Assembly (NCBI GenBank): GCA_024653345.1
Contig: JANLFV010000002.1
Span: 68,830 to 132,829, forward strand
Direction: 5' to 3'
Source of the DNA: Candidatus Acetothermia bacterium
GTDB taxonomy: Bacteria; Bipolaricaulota; Bipolaricaulia; RBG-16-55-9; JANLFV01
Length of the DNA: 64,000 nucleotides
Shown here: positions 33,023 to 39,971 of the stretch, piece after piece
Numbering within the stretch: the stretch's first letter is position 1
How the letters are laid out: the number at the start of each line of letters is the position of its first letter
The notes under the pieces: model-generated
The model's input: the letters and a program-made list of their open reading frames with translations, nothing else
Databases searched by the model: none
Told to the model about the DNA's origin: nothing
Translations under genes and position numbers: made by a program

Positions 33023-34281
33023 AGAGGCAAGAGGCGGCGAAGAAGTTCTCCCTCGCCGAGATGGCGAGGGAGCAGATCGCGCGAGCAGCCCGGGTGATGG
33101 AGCTGCCAGCTGACCTATTGACAATCCTCAACTGCCCCAAGCGGGTGTTGACCGTCTCCCTGCCCATCGAGCGAGACGATGGGAGCATCAGCTGCTTCAC
33201 CGGCTTCCGCTGCCAATACAACAATATGCGCGGGCCGACCAAGGGCGGGGTCCGGATCCATCCCGATGTCACTGAGGACGAGGTGATCGCGCTGGCAGCC
33301 TGGATGACCTGGAAGTGCGCCCTGGTCGATTTGCCTTACGGAGGCGCGAAGGGCGGGATCATCTGCGACCCTACGAAGCTCTCGGAGAAGGAGCTCGAGC
33401 GGCTGATCCGACGCTATACTACGGAGATCATGCCCCTCCTCGGCCCGCACCAGGACATCCCGGCCCCCGATGTCTTCACCACCTCCAAAGAGATGGCCTG
33501 GATGATGGATACCTTCAGCATGTTCAAGGGGTATACCGAGCCGAGCGTCGTCACTGGGAAGCCCGAGGTCCTCGGTGGCTCGCCGATCCGGAAAGAGGCC
33601 ACCGGGCGGGGTGTGGCCATTGTGACGCGGCAGCTTTTCGAGAAGCTCGGCTGGAGCCTGAAGGGAGCGAGAGCCGCCATCCAAGGCTTCGGGAATGTCG
33701 GCAGCTTTACGGCCCTCTTCCTCTCAGAGATGGGGGTGAAGATCGTCGCCGTCTCCGATGTCTATGGAGGTTATGCCGATGACCGGGGCTTCAAGATCCC
33801 AGAGCTCATGGCTTACGCGGAGAAACACGGCTCGCTGCGGGGCTGGCCGGGAGAGAGGATCGAACGGGACGAGATCCTCTACCAAGATGTCGATCTCCTC
33901 GTCCCAGCAGCTCTGGAGAATCAGTTACACGCGGGTAATGCGGCCAGAATAAGAGCCAGGGCCATCGTCGAGGGCGCTAACGGCCCGACAACGCCCGAAG
34001 CGGACGAGGTCCTGGAGAAGCGGGGCATCCATGTTGTCCCCGACATCTTAGCCAACTCCGGAGGGGTCATCGTCAGCCACCTCGAGTGGGTTCAAGCTCT
34101 GAGCGGGCTTCTTTGGGAGAGAGAGGAAACGATCAGCCGGCTCGAGCGCCGGCTGGTCCGGAGCTTCGATGCGGTCTGGAAGAAGGCGCAAGAGAAGAGG
34201 GTCTCCTTGCGAACGGCAGCCTACATCGTGGCCTTGGAAAGGGTCGTGGAGACCTATCGCTATCGGGGCCTCTTCCCCTGA
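33019..34281 (+). CDS. glutamate dehydrogenase (second copy)
   Basis: 420 residues, ATGA overlap with the glutamate synthase gene. Family motifs: RGPTKGGVRIHPDV, AAWMTWKCALVDLPYGGAKG, DIPAPDVFTTSKEMAWMMD, AAIQGFGNVGSFTALFLSE, AIVEGANGPTTPEADE. The residue after the catalytic PAPDV is Phe-Thr-Thr where the first copy and most homologues have (N/Y)-T-N; whether this alters activity is unknown. The two copies are diverged paralogues rather than a recent duplication. Being last in the operon, it may form part of a complex with the flavoproteins or run the reverse reaction. Confidence 0.92.
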   Translation: MKRQEAAKKFSLAEMAREQIARAARVMELPADLLTILNCPKRVLTVSLPIERDDGSISCFTGFRCQYNNMRGPTKGGVRIHPDVTEDEVIALAAWMTWKCALVDLPYGGAKGGIICDPTKLSEKELERLIRRYTTEIMPLLGPHQDIPAPDVFTTSKEMAWMMDTFSMFKGYTEPSVVTGKPEVLGGSPIRKEATGRGVAIVTRQLFEKLGWSLKGARAAIQGFGNVGSFTALFLSEMGVKIVAVSDVYGGYADDRGFKIPELMAYAEKHGSLRGWPGERIERDEILYQDVDLLVPAALENQLHAGNAARIRARAIVEGANGPTTPEADEVLEKRGIHVVPDILANSGGVIVSHLEWVQALSGLLWEREETISRLERRLVRSFDAVWKKAQEKRVSLRTAAYIVALERVVETYRYRGLFP

Positions 34282-34294
34282 GGTGACCGGGCAC

Positions 34295-34323
34295 TTGTCA
34301 GGCGAGCGCGGATGTGGTATATT
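34295..34323 (+). promoter_or_regulatory. strong promoter just after the second gdh gene
   Basis: TTGTCA (34295-34300), 17-bp spacer, TATATT (34318-34323). It begins 13 bp after the gdh stop and reads into a 12-codon frame and the 69-bp hairpin repeat. Confidence 0.6.
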
Positions 34324-34349
34324 CCCTGGCAGAAAGAGGTGCGGGGCTG

Positions 34350-34388
34350 ATGGCGAAGATGGATTTCTGCCTTGAGATTGGAGTCTAA
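34350..34388 (+). CDS. 12-codon leader-peptide candidate
   Basis: ATG 34350 lies 8 bp after AAGAGGTG and encodes MAKMDFCLEIGV; the stop TAA is the start of the 69-bp hairpin repeat. Promoter, well-spaced Shine-Dalgarno, tiny frame and hairpin together resemble an attenuator leader or a small dual-function RNA. Codon bias for one amino acid is not evident, so classical attenuation is not shown. Confidence 0.35.
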   Translation: MAKMDFCLEIGV

Positions 34389-34453
34389 CCCCCTTTCTTT
34401 CAACTGAGGCCCAAGGCCTAACCAACCCCGGGCCTTGGGCCTCCCCCTCCCTC
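34385..34453 (+). repeat. 69-bp hairpin repeat, copy B
   Basis: Same element as 26677-26745 (65/69 identical). The 13-bp stem GAGGCCCAAGGCC / GGCCTTGGGCCTC (34406-34418 / 34431-34443) is perfect here, with a 12-nt loop and a C/T-rich tail. Confidence 0.85.
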
Positions 34454-34539
34454 CCCCGCTGCCCAATGTCCCCTGCCCAGAGGAAGAACGGGCCTCCCCT
34501 CTCCGGATCGGGCCGCTAGCATCTCGCTGGTGACAGGAA

Positions 34540-34767
34540 ATGCTTGACCAGAGCTGGGAAGAGGCCTTCAAGCTCCTCTACGGGAAGGACTCCTTGCGTG
34601 CCTACCGGAGCCGAAGCTGCGCCAAGTGCCACCAGGAGTATGATGCGCTGCTCCACCTCGGCCGCTGCCCCCATTGCGGCCACCGCTCGATCCTGGCGGG
34701 CTTCCTGGAGAAGGCCACAGCAAAAGTGGACCAACTCCTGGAGAGGGAGGCCCAAGGTGTCTGTTGA
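34540..34767 (+). CDS. small zinc-ribbon protein
   Basis: 75 residues with two CxxC knuckles (CAKCHQEY and CPHCGHRS), a rubredoxin-like or zinc-ribbon arrangement. Flanking helices suggest a nucleic-acid or protein adaptor. Its end overlaps the next gene by 11 bp. No named family recognised. Confidence 0.65.
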   Translation: MLDQSWEEAFKLLYGKDSLRAYRSRSCAKCHQEYDALLHLGRCPHCGHRSILAGFLEKATAKVDQLLEREAQGVC

Positions 34768-35011
34768 GGCTGGAGACCGCCTCTCTTACCTCTACCAATT
34801 GCTCCGGCGCGGGCGGATCCCGCGCCGCGGCCTCCTCCAATACCTGGAGACCGAGCGGGGCCTGAAGGTCGGGCAATTGGAGAACCTGCCGCCGGAGCAG
34901 GTCAATGCGCTGATCCAGGAGCTGCGCGATCGGCAGCAGCGGGCGATCCTGCAGGAGCGGATCCTCACCATCGACATGGAGCCGCTCTTCCCCGAGCTGG
35001 CCGTCCGCTAG
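34757..35011 (+). CDS. small helical protein of unknown function
   Basis: 84 residues from GTG 34757, behind GGGAGG and inside the end of the zinc-ribbon gene, so translation is probably coupled. Mostly helical and charged (RLSYLYQLLRRGRIPRRGLL, QVNALIQELRDRQQRAIL). No family recognised; likely a partner of the zinc-ribbon protein. Confidence 0.55.
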   Translation: MSVEAGDRLSYLYQLLRRGRIPRRGLLQYLETERGLKVGQLENLPPEQVNALIQELRDRQQRAILQERILTIDMEPLFPELAVR

Positions 35012-35012
35012 C

Positions 35013-35042
35013 TTGCCTCAGCCCGCCATCATCCCGTATCCT
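35013..35042 (+). promoter_or_regulatory. promoter giving a probable leaderless mRNA
   Basis: TTGCCT (35013-35018), 18-bp spacer, TATCCT (35037-35042). The ATG of the peptidase gene starts 6 bp after the -10, at about +1, and no Shine-Dalgarno is visible. Confidence 0.45.
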
Positions 35043-35047
35043 AGGCC

Positions 35048-37030
35048 ATGTTCAAGCCAGCTGTCGAGGCCATTCGCGCCGAGTGCTCGGGCGAGCGGGC
35101 GCTCGACCTCGTCGCTTCCATCTCGCGGCATCATCGCATCCAGGCCAGCCCGGGGTTCCGCGCCGCGGCGGAGTTCGCTCTCGCCGAGCTGGAGAGAGCC
35201 GGCCTGGAAGCGGAGCTCCTCTCCTTCCCCGCAGAGCACGCGACGAGCTTCTGGTCCCTTCCGATGTTCCAAGAGTGGGAGGCGACCCAGGGGGAGCTCT
35301 GGCTGATCGAGCCCGAGGAGCGGAAGCTCGCGGACTATCAGGAATGCCCGCTCGCACTCATTCAGCGGAGCGGGCCGGGGGCGCTCGAGGCCGATCTGCT
35401 CCTCCTCGAGGATGGTGAAGAGCTCGAGGAGTATGCGGGCCTCGACCTCCACGGGAAGGCCGTCCTGACGAAGGGCGACATCCGGCGGGTCTACGACCTG
35501 GCGGTCGAGCGGGGCGGCGCGGAGGGGCTCCTGTTCGACGGGATGCGCGAGCTCCCGATCCGCTCCCGGCTCGACCTGCTCGATGCCCGGCAATACACCT
35601 CCTTCTGGTGGACCGGGGAGGAGCGGAAATGCTTCGGGTTCGTCCTCACCCCGCGGGAGGGGGAGAGGCTCCGCCAGTTCTTCAAGGAGGGGAAGAGGCT
35701 CAAGATTCGGGCGCGGGTCAAGAGCTGCTTCTGGGACGGCCAGATCGAGACCGTCTCCGCGCTCATCCCCGGCGCCTCGGCCCAGGAGGTGGTGGTCATC
35801 GCTCATCTCTGCCACCCGAAGCCGAGCGCGAACGACAACGCCTCCGGCGCGGCAGCGCTCCTCGAGAGCGCCCGCGCGCTCCAGGCCCTGATCGCTCAGG
35901 GGAAGCTGAGGAGGCCCAAGCGGAGCATCCGCTTCCTCCTCGTCCCGGAGATGACGGGGACGATCGCCTACCTCGCCTCCCGCGAGGAGGCGATCCCCAG
36001 GATAATCGCCGGGATCAACCTCGACATGGTCGGTGAGGACCAGGAGCGGTGCGGGAGCACCTTCCTCATCGACCGCCTTCCCGGGGCGGCGGCCAGCTTC
36101 ATCGAGGTCCTCGTGAGAACTCTGAGGCAGGAGTTCACCGGTGAGCTCAAGGGCTTCAGCGGCCTCGGCGGGTATGCCTCCTTCCGCTACGGCGAGGTCC
36201 CCTTCTCCGGAGGGAGCGACCACTATGTCCTCTCCGATCCGACGGTAGGCGTCCCTGCGGTGATGCTGATCCAGTGGCCCGATCGGTTCTATCATACCAG
36301 CTTCGACACCCTGGATAAGGTCAGCCCGAAGATGCTCCATCTCGCGGCCAGTCTAGCCGGGAGCTCGGCCTACGCCGCGGCCAGTGCGGGGGAGCGAGAG
36401 GCCCGCTGGCTGGCCACGGAGATGGTGGCCCAGTTCAAGAGCGAGCTTCTCAAGCTGATCCAGCTCAGGCTGGGGGAAACGCTCGCCGCGGATGGCGAAG
36501 GAAGGGTCCGCGAGCTCGCCCAGAGGCTGGCGCGCGAGGGCGCCTATCTGGCCGAGCGGGCTGGGAAGGGGCTGGAGTCGCTCCTAGCCCTCGGGGCGAT
36601 CGAGCTTGGAGAGGAGCGGCGCGAGGTGTTGGAGTTCGCGGGGCGCGAGCTGGCCCGGGCTAGGGAGCTCATCTCCCGCGAGACGAAAGTGGGGCTCGCC
36701 GAGAAGCAAGCGGGTAAGCCTCCTCTCGAGAACGATCAGGCCCGGCTCATCGTCAGGCGGCGCTACCGCGGCCCGCTGGCCCAGCTCCAGCCCTATGTCC
36801 GGAAGCTCTCCCCGGAGGACCAGGAGGCGTGGCACAGGCTGGCGAAGGAGTCCAAAGAGCGCCCCTCGATCCTCCCCACGCTCGCCCTGTATTGGGCTGA
36901 CGGCACCCGCACGCTCGGCGAGATCGCGGCGTTGGTCGAGCTGGAGAGCGGCGAGCGAGCGGAGCAGCTCCTCGCCCAGCACTTCCGCCTGTTGGAGAAG
37001 ATGGGCCTGGTCGAGCTGCGAGCTCGCTAG
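35048..37030 (+). CDS. M28-type aminopeptidase-like protein (DUF4910-like)
   Basis: 660 residues. The central M28 zinc-peptidase core has VVVIAHLCHPKPSANDNASG (His and Asp ligands), LVPEMTGTIAYL (catalytic/ligand Glu), GINLDMVGED (Asp) and QWPDRFYHTSFDT (His). An inserted domain at ~100-230 and a C-terminal ~200-residue helical region match the layout of DUF4910-type proteins. The last ~70 residues resemble a winged-helix (TLALYWADGTRTLGEIAALV), so a regulatory tail is possible. No signal peptide; cytoplasmic. Peptide substrate unknown. Confidence 0.78.
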   Translation: MFKPAVEAIRAECSGERALDLVASISRHHRIQASPGFRAAAEFALAELERAGLEAELLSFPAEHATSFWSLPMFQEWEATQGELWLIEPEERKLADYQECPLALIQRSGPGALEADLLLLEDGEELEEYAGLDLHGKAVLTKGDIRRVYDLAVERGGAEGLLFDGMRELPIRSRLDLLDARQYTSFWWTGEERKCFGFVLTPREGERLRQFFKEGKRLKIRARVKSCFWDGQIETVSALIPGASAQEVVVIAHLCHPKPSANDNASGAAALLESARALQALIAQGKLRRPKRSIRFLLVPEMTGTIAYLASREEAIPRIIAGINLDMVGEDQERCGSTFLIDRLPGAAASFIEVLVRTLRQEFTGELKGFSGLGGYASFRYGEVPFSGGSDHYVLSDPTVGVPAVMLIQWPDRFYHTSFDTLDKVSPKMLHLAASLAGSSAYAAASAGEREARWLATEMVAQFKSELLKLIQLRLGETLAADGEGRVRELAQRLAREGAYLAERAGKGLESLLALGAIELGEERREVLEFAGRELARARELISRETKVGLAEKQAGKPPLENDQARLIVRRRYRGPLAQLQPYVRKLSPEDQEAWHRLAKESKERPSILPTLALYWADGTRTLGEIAALVELESGERAEQLLAQHFRLLEKMGLVELRAR

Positions 37031-37103
37031 CACATAGTCCGGAAGAGAATTGCCGTTCTCCCAGCCGGAGGCGAGGGCCCGCGGATCGCTGCTCGATCGA
37101 GCT

Positions 37104-37811
37104 CTACTCTTCGGGACCCTCCTCGAGTGTTCCTCGCCCCCCGAAGGTGACCATCACCTGGACAAGCGGGGCGCTCAGGGACTCGGGCGGGCCGACGAGC
37201 GGGAGGCCGGCCTGCTTCCAGGGCTCGCCGAGGGTCCACAGATACCCCAGGTTCACCTTGAGCATGATCCAGTCGAGAAGCGCGAACTCCAGCCCCGCGT
37301 AGGCCTGGACGCCGAAGAAGCCCCGCGTGAGGGCCGTGTTGGCAGGGTTGCTCAAGGCGTCATCGAACGAGGTCGAGCGATGGTCGAGCAAGTCGAGGTC
37401 GGCGCCCCCGCCGCCGATCACCGCCCCGAGCGAGAGGCTGTAGCCTCTCCCGGCGAAGAGCCCGCGCTCGACCATGAAGCCCCCAAACCCGATGGAGAAG
37501 GTGGCGACCTTCTGGCCCTGGAGCGAGGTGGCATCCCCGCCCCAGCCCAGGCCGCCGAACCGCAGGCCCCGGACCTCGCCGCCGTAGCCACCCCCGCCCA
37601 TCACGATGACCATCTCCGGCAAGGGCGCGTAACCGTTGGCCGCGAGCCGCTCGTTCAGCCCCGCCAGGTCGAGAAGGACGACCCCGGGCATCGCCCCGCC
37701 GCCGCCGATCCCTTCCTCCGCCTCGGGCGCAGCCTCTTGGGCCCCGAGCGAGGCCAGCGGCAGGCCGATCAGAACCACTGACAACAGAACAGCCAGCCTA
37801 TGTCTAGCCAT
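37104..37811 (-). CDS. secreted glycine-rich protein, possible outer-membrane barrel
   Basis: 235 residues from ATG 37811 behind GGAGGG; an upstream in-frame ATG has no ribosome site. Signal peptide residues 1-24 (MARHRLAVLLSVVLIGLPLA, cleavage after SLGA). The mature part is rich in Gly and alternating hydrophobic strands (MVIVMGGGGYGGEVRGLRFG, FSIGFGGFMVERGLFAGRGY, GVQAYAGLEFALLDWIMLKV) and ends in a strand-like VQVMVTFGG. This suggests a small beta-barrel or surface protein. No family recognised. Confidence 0.6.
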   Translation of the reverse strand: MARHRLAVLLSVVLIGLPLASLGAQEAAPEAEEGIGGGGAMPGVVLLDLAGLNERLAANGYAPLPEMVIVMGGGGYGGEVRGLRFGGLGWGGDATSLQGQKVATFSIGFGGFMVERGLFAGRGYSLSLGAVIGGGGADLDLLDHRSTSFDDALSNPANTALTRGFFGVQAYAGLEFALLDWIMLKVNLGYLWTLGEPWKQAGLPLVGPPESLSAPLVQVMVTFGGRGTLEEGPEE

Positions 37812-37883
37812 ATCGATACCCTCCTTCGCTACGGTGATCATAGTCGCGCGCCACAGCCAAGCCAACATTCCACTGGCGAGCCT

Positions 37884-37906
37884 TCCCTGAGGCAGCTGCT
37901 CAGGGA
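37884..37906 (-). terminator. hairpin downstream of the flavodoxin gene
   Basis: TCCCTGAG / CTCAGGGA, perfect 8-bp stem with 7-nt loop, about 87 bp after the flavodoxin stop in the gap before the secreted-protein gene. No T-run. Confidence 0.35.
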
Positions 37907-37992
37907 CCCGCTCGAAGCCGACGATCGTGAGCGACCGCCGCTGCCGTGTTCGCGCCAGCCGCCCGGCTGATGCCGCAGCCTTCTCGCCGCTC

Positions 37993-38448
37993 TCAGCGGC
38001 CGCTCCTCCGCTCGGCCCCTTCCAGGATCTGGTTCGCCCAGGCGGCAGCTCTATCCAGCTCGCCCTCGAGGAGCGGCCCCTCGGTCCCCTTCACGAAGAA
38101 CCGCGTGGCCGGGGCGACGATGGTGCAGCCCCGCTGCCGGAGGGCGCGCTCGATCTTCTTCGCCGCTGAGCCGGAGAAGCGCGAGGTGAAACCGGTGTCG
38201 AAGGCCGCAGCCCGCACGCCCGAGAGAGCGCCGCGCGGCAGGCCGCTCAGGAAGACCTTCGTCGGCCTGCTCGCGCTCCAGGCCTGGGTCGGGCTCCCCA
38301 CAACCAGCAAGTCTAGCCCCTCGATCTCCTCCGGGCTGATCGTCTCGGCTCTCGCTGCCCGGACTTCCGGCCCGAGGGCCGCCGCGATCGCTCGGGCCAC
38401 CTTCTCCGTGTTCCCGAACTTCGTGTCGTAGACCACTAAGGCTCTCAT
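37993..38448 (-). CDS. flavodoxin-family protein
   Basis: 151 residues from ATG 38448 behind GGAGGAG. N-terminal FMN phosphate loop YDTKFGNTEKVARAIA, then LLVVGSPTQAWSASRPTKVFL and AAFDTGFTSRF, as in the short flavodoxin/FldA-like or protoporphyrinogen-oxidase-like group. Probably a one- or two-electron carrier in the cytoplasm. Its Shine-Dalgarno lies within the end of a short upstream frame. Confidence 0.85.
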   Translation of the reverse strand: MRALVVYDTKFGNTEKVARAIAAALGPEVRAARAETISPEEIEGLDLLVVGSPTQAWSASRPTKVFLSGLPRGALSGVRAAAFDTGFTSRFSGSAAKKIERALRQRGCTIVAPATRFFVKGTEGPLLEGELDRAAAWANQILEGAERRSGR

Positions 38449-38449
38449 C

Positions 38450-38599
38450 TCACTCCTCCTCGGCCCACTCGCGGAACTTCCGCTTGAGCTCCTCCCGCGT
38501 CCGCCGCCTGAACCGCCACCTGGCCCCGGAACCACTCTCCCAGACGGCGATCACTTCCAGAAGCAACCCGAAGTCATGCCGCCCGCCGTGGTTGTTCAC
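38450..38599 (-). CDS. possible small basic protein upstream of flavodoxin
   Basis: A 49-residue frame from GTG 38599 ending one base before the flavodoxin ATG. It reads like real protein (HGGRHDFGLLLEVIAVWE, then RRRTREELKRKFREWAEEE), is open upstream to 38635, and has a promoter candidate at 38622-38650. The flavodoxin Shine-Dalgarno forms its last codons. No family recognised. Confidence 0.4.
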   Translation of the reverse strand: MNNHGGRHDFGLLLEVIAVWESGSGARWRFRRRTREELKRKFREWAEEE

Positions 38600-38621
38600 C
38601 TCGTCGAGATCATCTTCCCTG

Positions 38622-38650
38622 ATGCTAGTCGCTTAGCCGGTGGACGGCAA
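38622..38650 (-). promoter_or_regulatory. promoter of the small gene-flavodoxin operon
   Basis: Minus strand: TTGCCG (38650-38645), 17-bp spacer, TAGCAT (38627-38622). Confidence 0.4.
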
Positions 38651-38685
38651 ACTGCGACTTACGACATGGCCTTCGCTGGCTTGGG

Positions 38686-38694
38686 TGATACAAT
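38686..38694 (+). promoter_or_regulatory. extended -10 promoter of the phosphoglycerate mutase gene
   Basis: TGATACAAT: an extended TGn next to TACAAT, 27 bp before the ATG, without a clear -35. Confidence 0.4.
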
Positions 38695-38721
38695 TGCCCC
38701 TTGGAAGGAGATGATCAAGCA

Positions 38722-39939
38722 ATGGAGGAGATCATTCGCGCGATCGCGCAGAAGACGGATTCCAAGATCGTCCTCGTCGTCCTCGACGGTTTGGGCGACC
38801 TCCCGGTCGAGGGAAAGACCCCCCTCGAGGCGGCGCGGACCCCGACCTTGGACGAGCTGGCCGGGAATTCCGCTCTGGGCCTGCTGGACCCGATCGCAAG
38901 GGGGATCACCCCCGGGAGCGGGCCGGGGCACCTCGGGCTCTTCGGCTACGATCCCTTGCAGTATGAGGTCGGGCGGGGGGTCCTCGAGGCCCTGGGGATC
39001 GGACTGGACCTCGAGCCGGAGGATGTGGCCGTCCGGGGGAACTTCGCCACGGTCGACGAGAACGGCGTGCTGACGGACCGCCGGGCCGGGCGGCTCCCGA
39101 CAGACGAGAACAAGAGGATCTGCGCCAAGCTCCAGCGGCAGATCAGGAAGATCGAGGATGTCTCGGTCCAGATCGAGCCGGTGATGGACCACCGCTTCGC
39201 GTTGGTCCTCCGCGGGCCGGGGCTGGGGAGCGGCGTGGCCGACACCGACCCGCAGAAGACCGGCCTCAAGCCCCTCCCGGTCACGGCAGTTGCGCAGGAC
39301 CGCGGCTCGCGGAAGACGGCCCGGATCGCCGAGCGGTTCGTCTTCCAGGCGATGGCCGTCCTGAAGGACGAAGTGAAGGCCAATGCCGTCCTCTTGCGCG
39401 GGTTCGGGAAGCTCCCCAAGATCCCGAAGCTGCAGGAGTTGTATAAGCTCACCCCGGCGGTCATCGCCGGCTACCCGATGTATCGCGGCTTGGCAAGGCT
39501 CATCGGGATGGAGATCCTCCCACTTGAGCTAGGGGACGAGCGGCTCGAGGAGAAGATGCGCCTCCTCCGCGAGCACTGGGAGAGGTTCGACTTCTTCTTC
39601 ATCCACATCAAGCGGACCGACAGCGCCGGCGAGGACGGGAACTTCTCGAGGAAGGTCGAGCTGATCGAGGAGTTCGACGCCCATCTCCCGGAGATCCTGG
39701 CGCTCGAGCCCGATGTCCTGGCGATCACCGCCGACCACTCCACGCCCGTGCCGCTAAGGAGCCATTCCTGGCATCCCGTCCCGCTCTTGCTCCATTCGCG
39801 CTATATCTGGCCTGGAGGGAGCGATCAGCGGTTCACCGAGCGGGCCTGCCGCCGGGGCGGGCTCGGCCGCTTCCGGGCGGTCGAGCTGATGCCGGAGCTA
39901 CTGGCCCATGCCCTCAAATTGCAGAAGTTCGGAGCTTGA
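38722..39939 (+). CDS. apgM: cofactor-independent phosphoglycerate mutase, archaeal type
   Basis: 405 residues; ATG 38722 with GGAAGGAG upstream. It interconverts 3- and 2-phosphoglycerate in glycolysis/gluconeogenesis. Alkaline-phosphatase superfamily motifs: VLVVLDGLGDLPVEGKTPLE (metal Asp), GSGPGHLGLFGYDP (Ser nucleophile region), FDFFFIHIKRTDSAGEDGN, LAITADHSTPVPLRSHSWHP (metal DH and H). Length matches ApgM (about 400), not the 510-residue bacterial GpmI. Confidence 0.93.
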   Translation: MEEIIRAIAQKTDSKIVLVVLDGLGDLPVEGKTPLEAARTPTLDELAGNSALGLLDPIARGITPGSGPGHLGLFGYDPLQYEVGRGVLEALGIGLDLEPEDVAVRGNFATVDENGVLTDRRAGRLPTDENKRICAKLQRQIRKIEDVSVQIEPVMDHRFALVLRGPGLGSGVADTDPQKTGLKPLPVTAVAQDRGSRKTARIAERFVFQAMAVLKDEVKANAVLLRGFGKLPKIPKLQELYKLTPAVIAGYPMYRGLARLIGMEILPLELGDERLEEKMRLLREHWERFDFFFIHIKRTDSAGEDGNFSRKVELIEEFDAHLPEILALEPDVLAITADHSTPVPLRSHSWHPVPLLLHSRYIWPGGSDQRFTERACRRGGLGRFRAVELMPELLAHALKLQKFGA

Positions 39940-39971
39940 GCTCCAGCCGAAGGGGAAGGGGTGATGAACTG

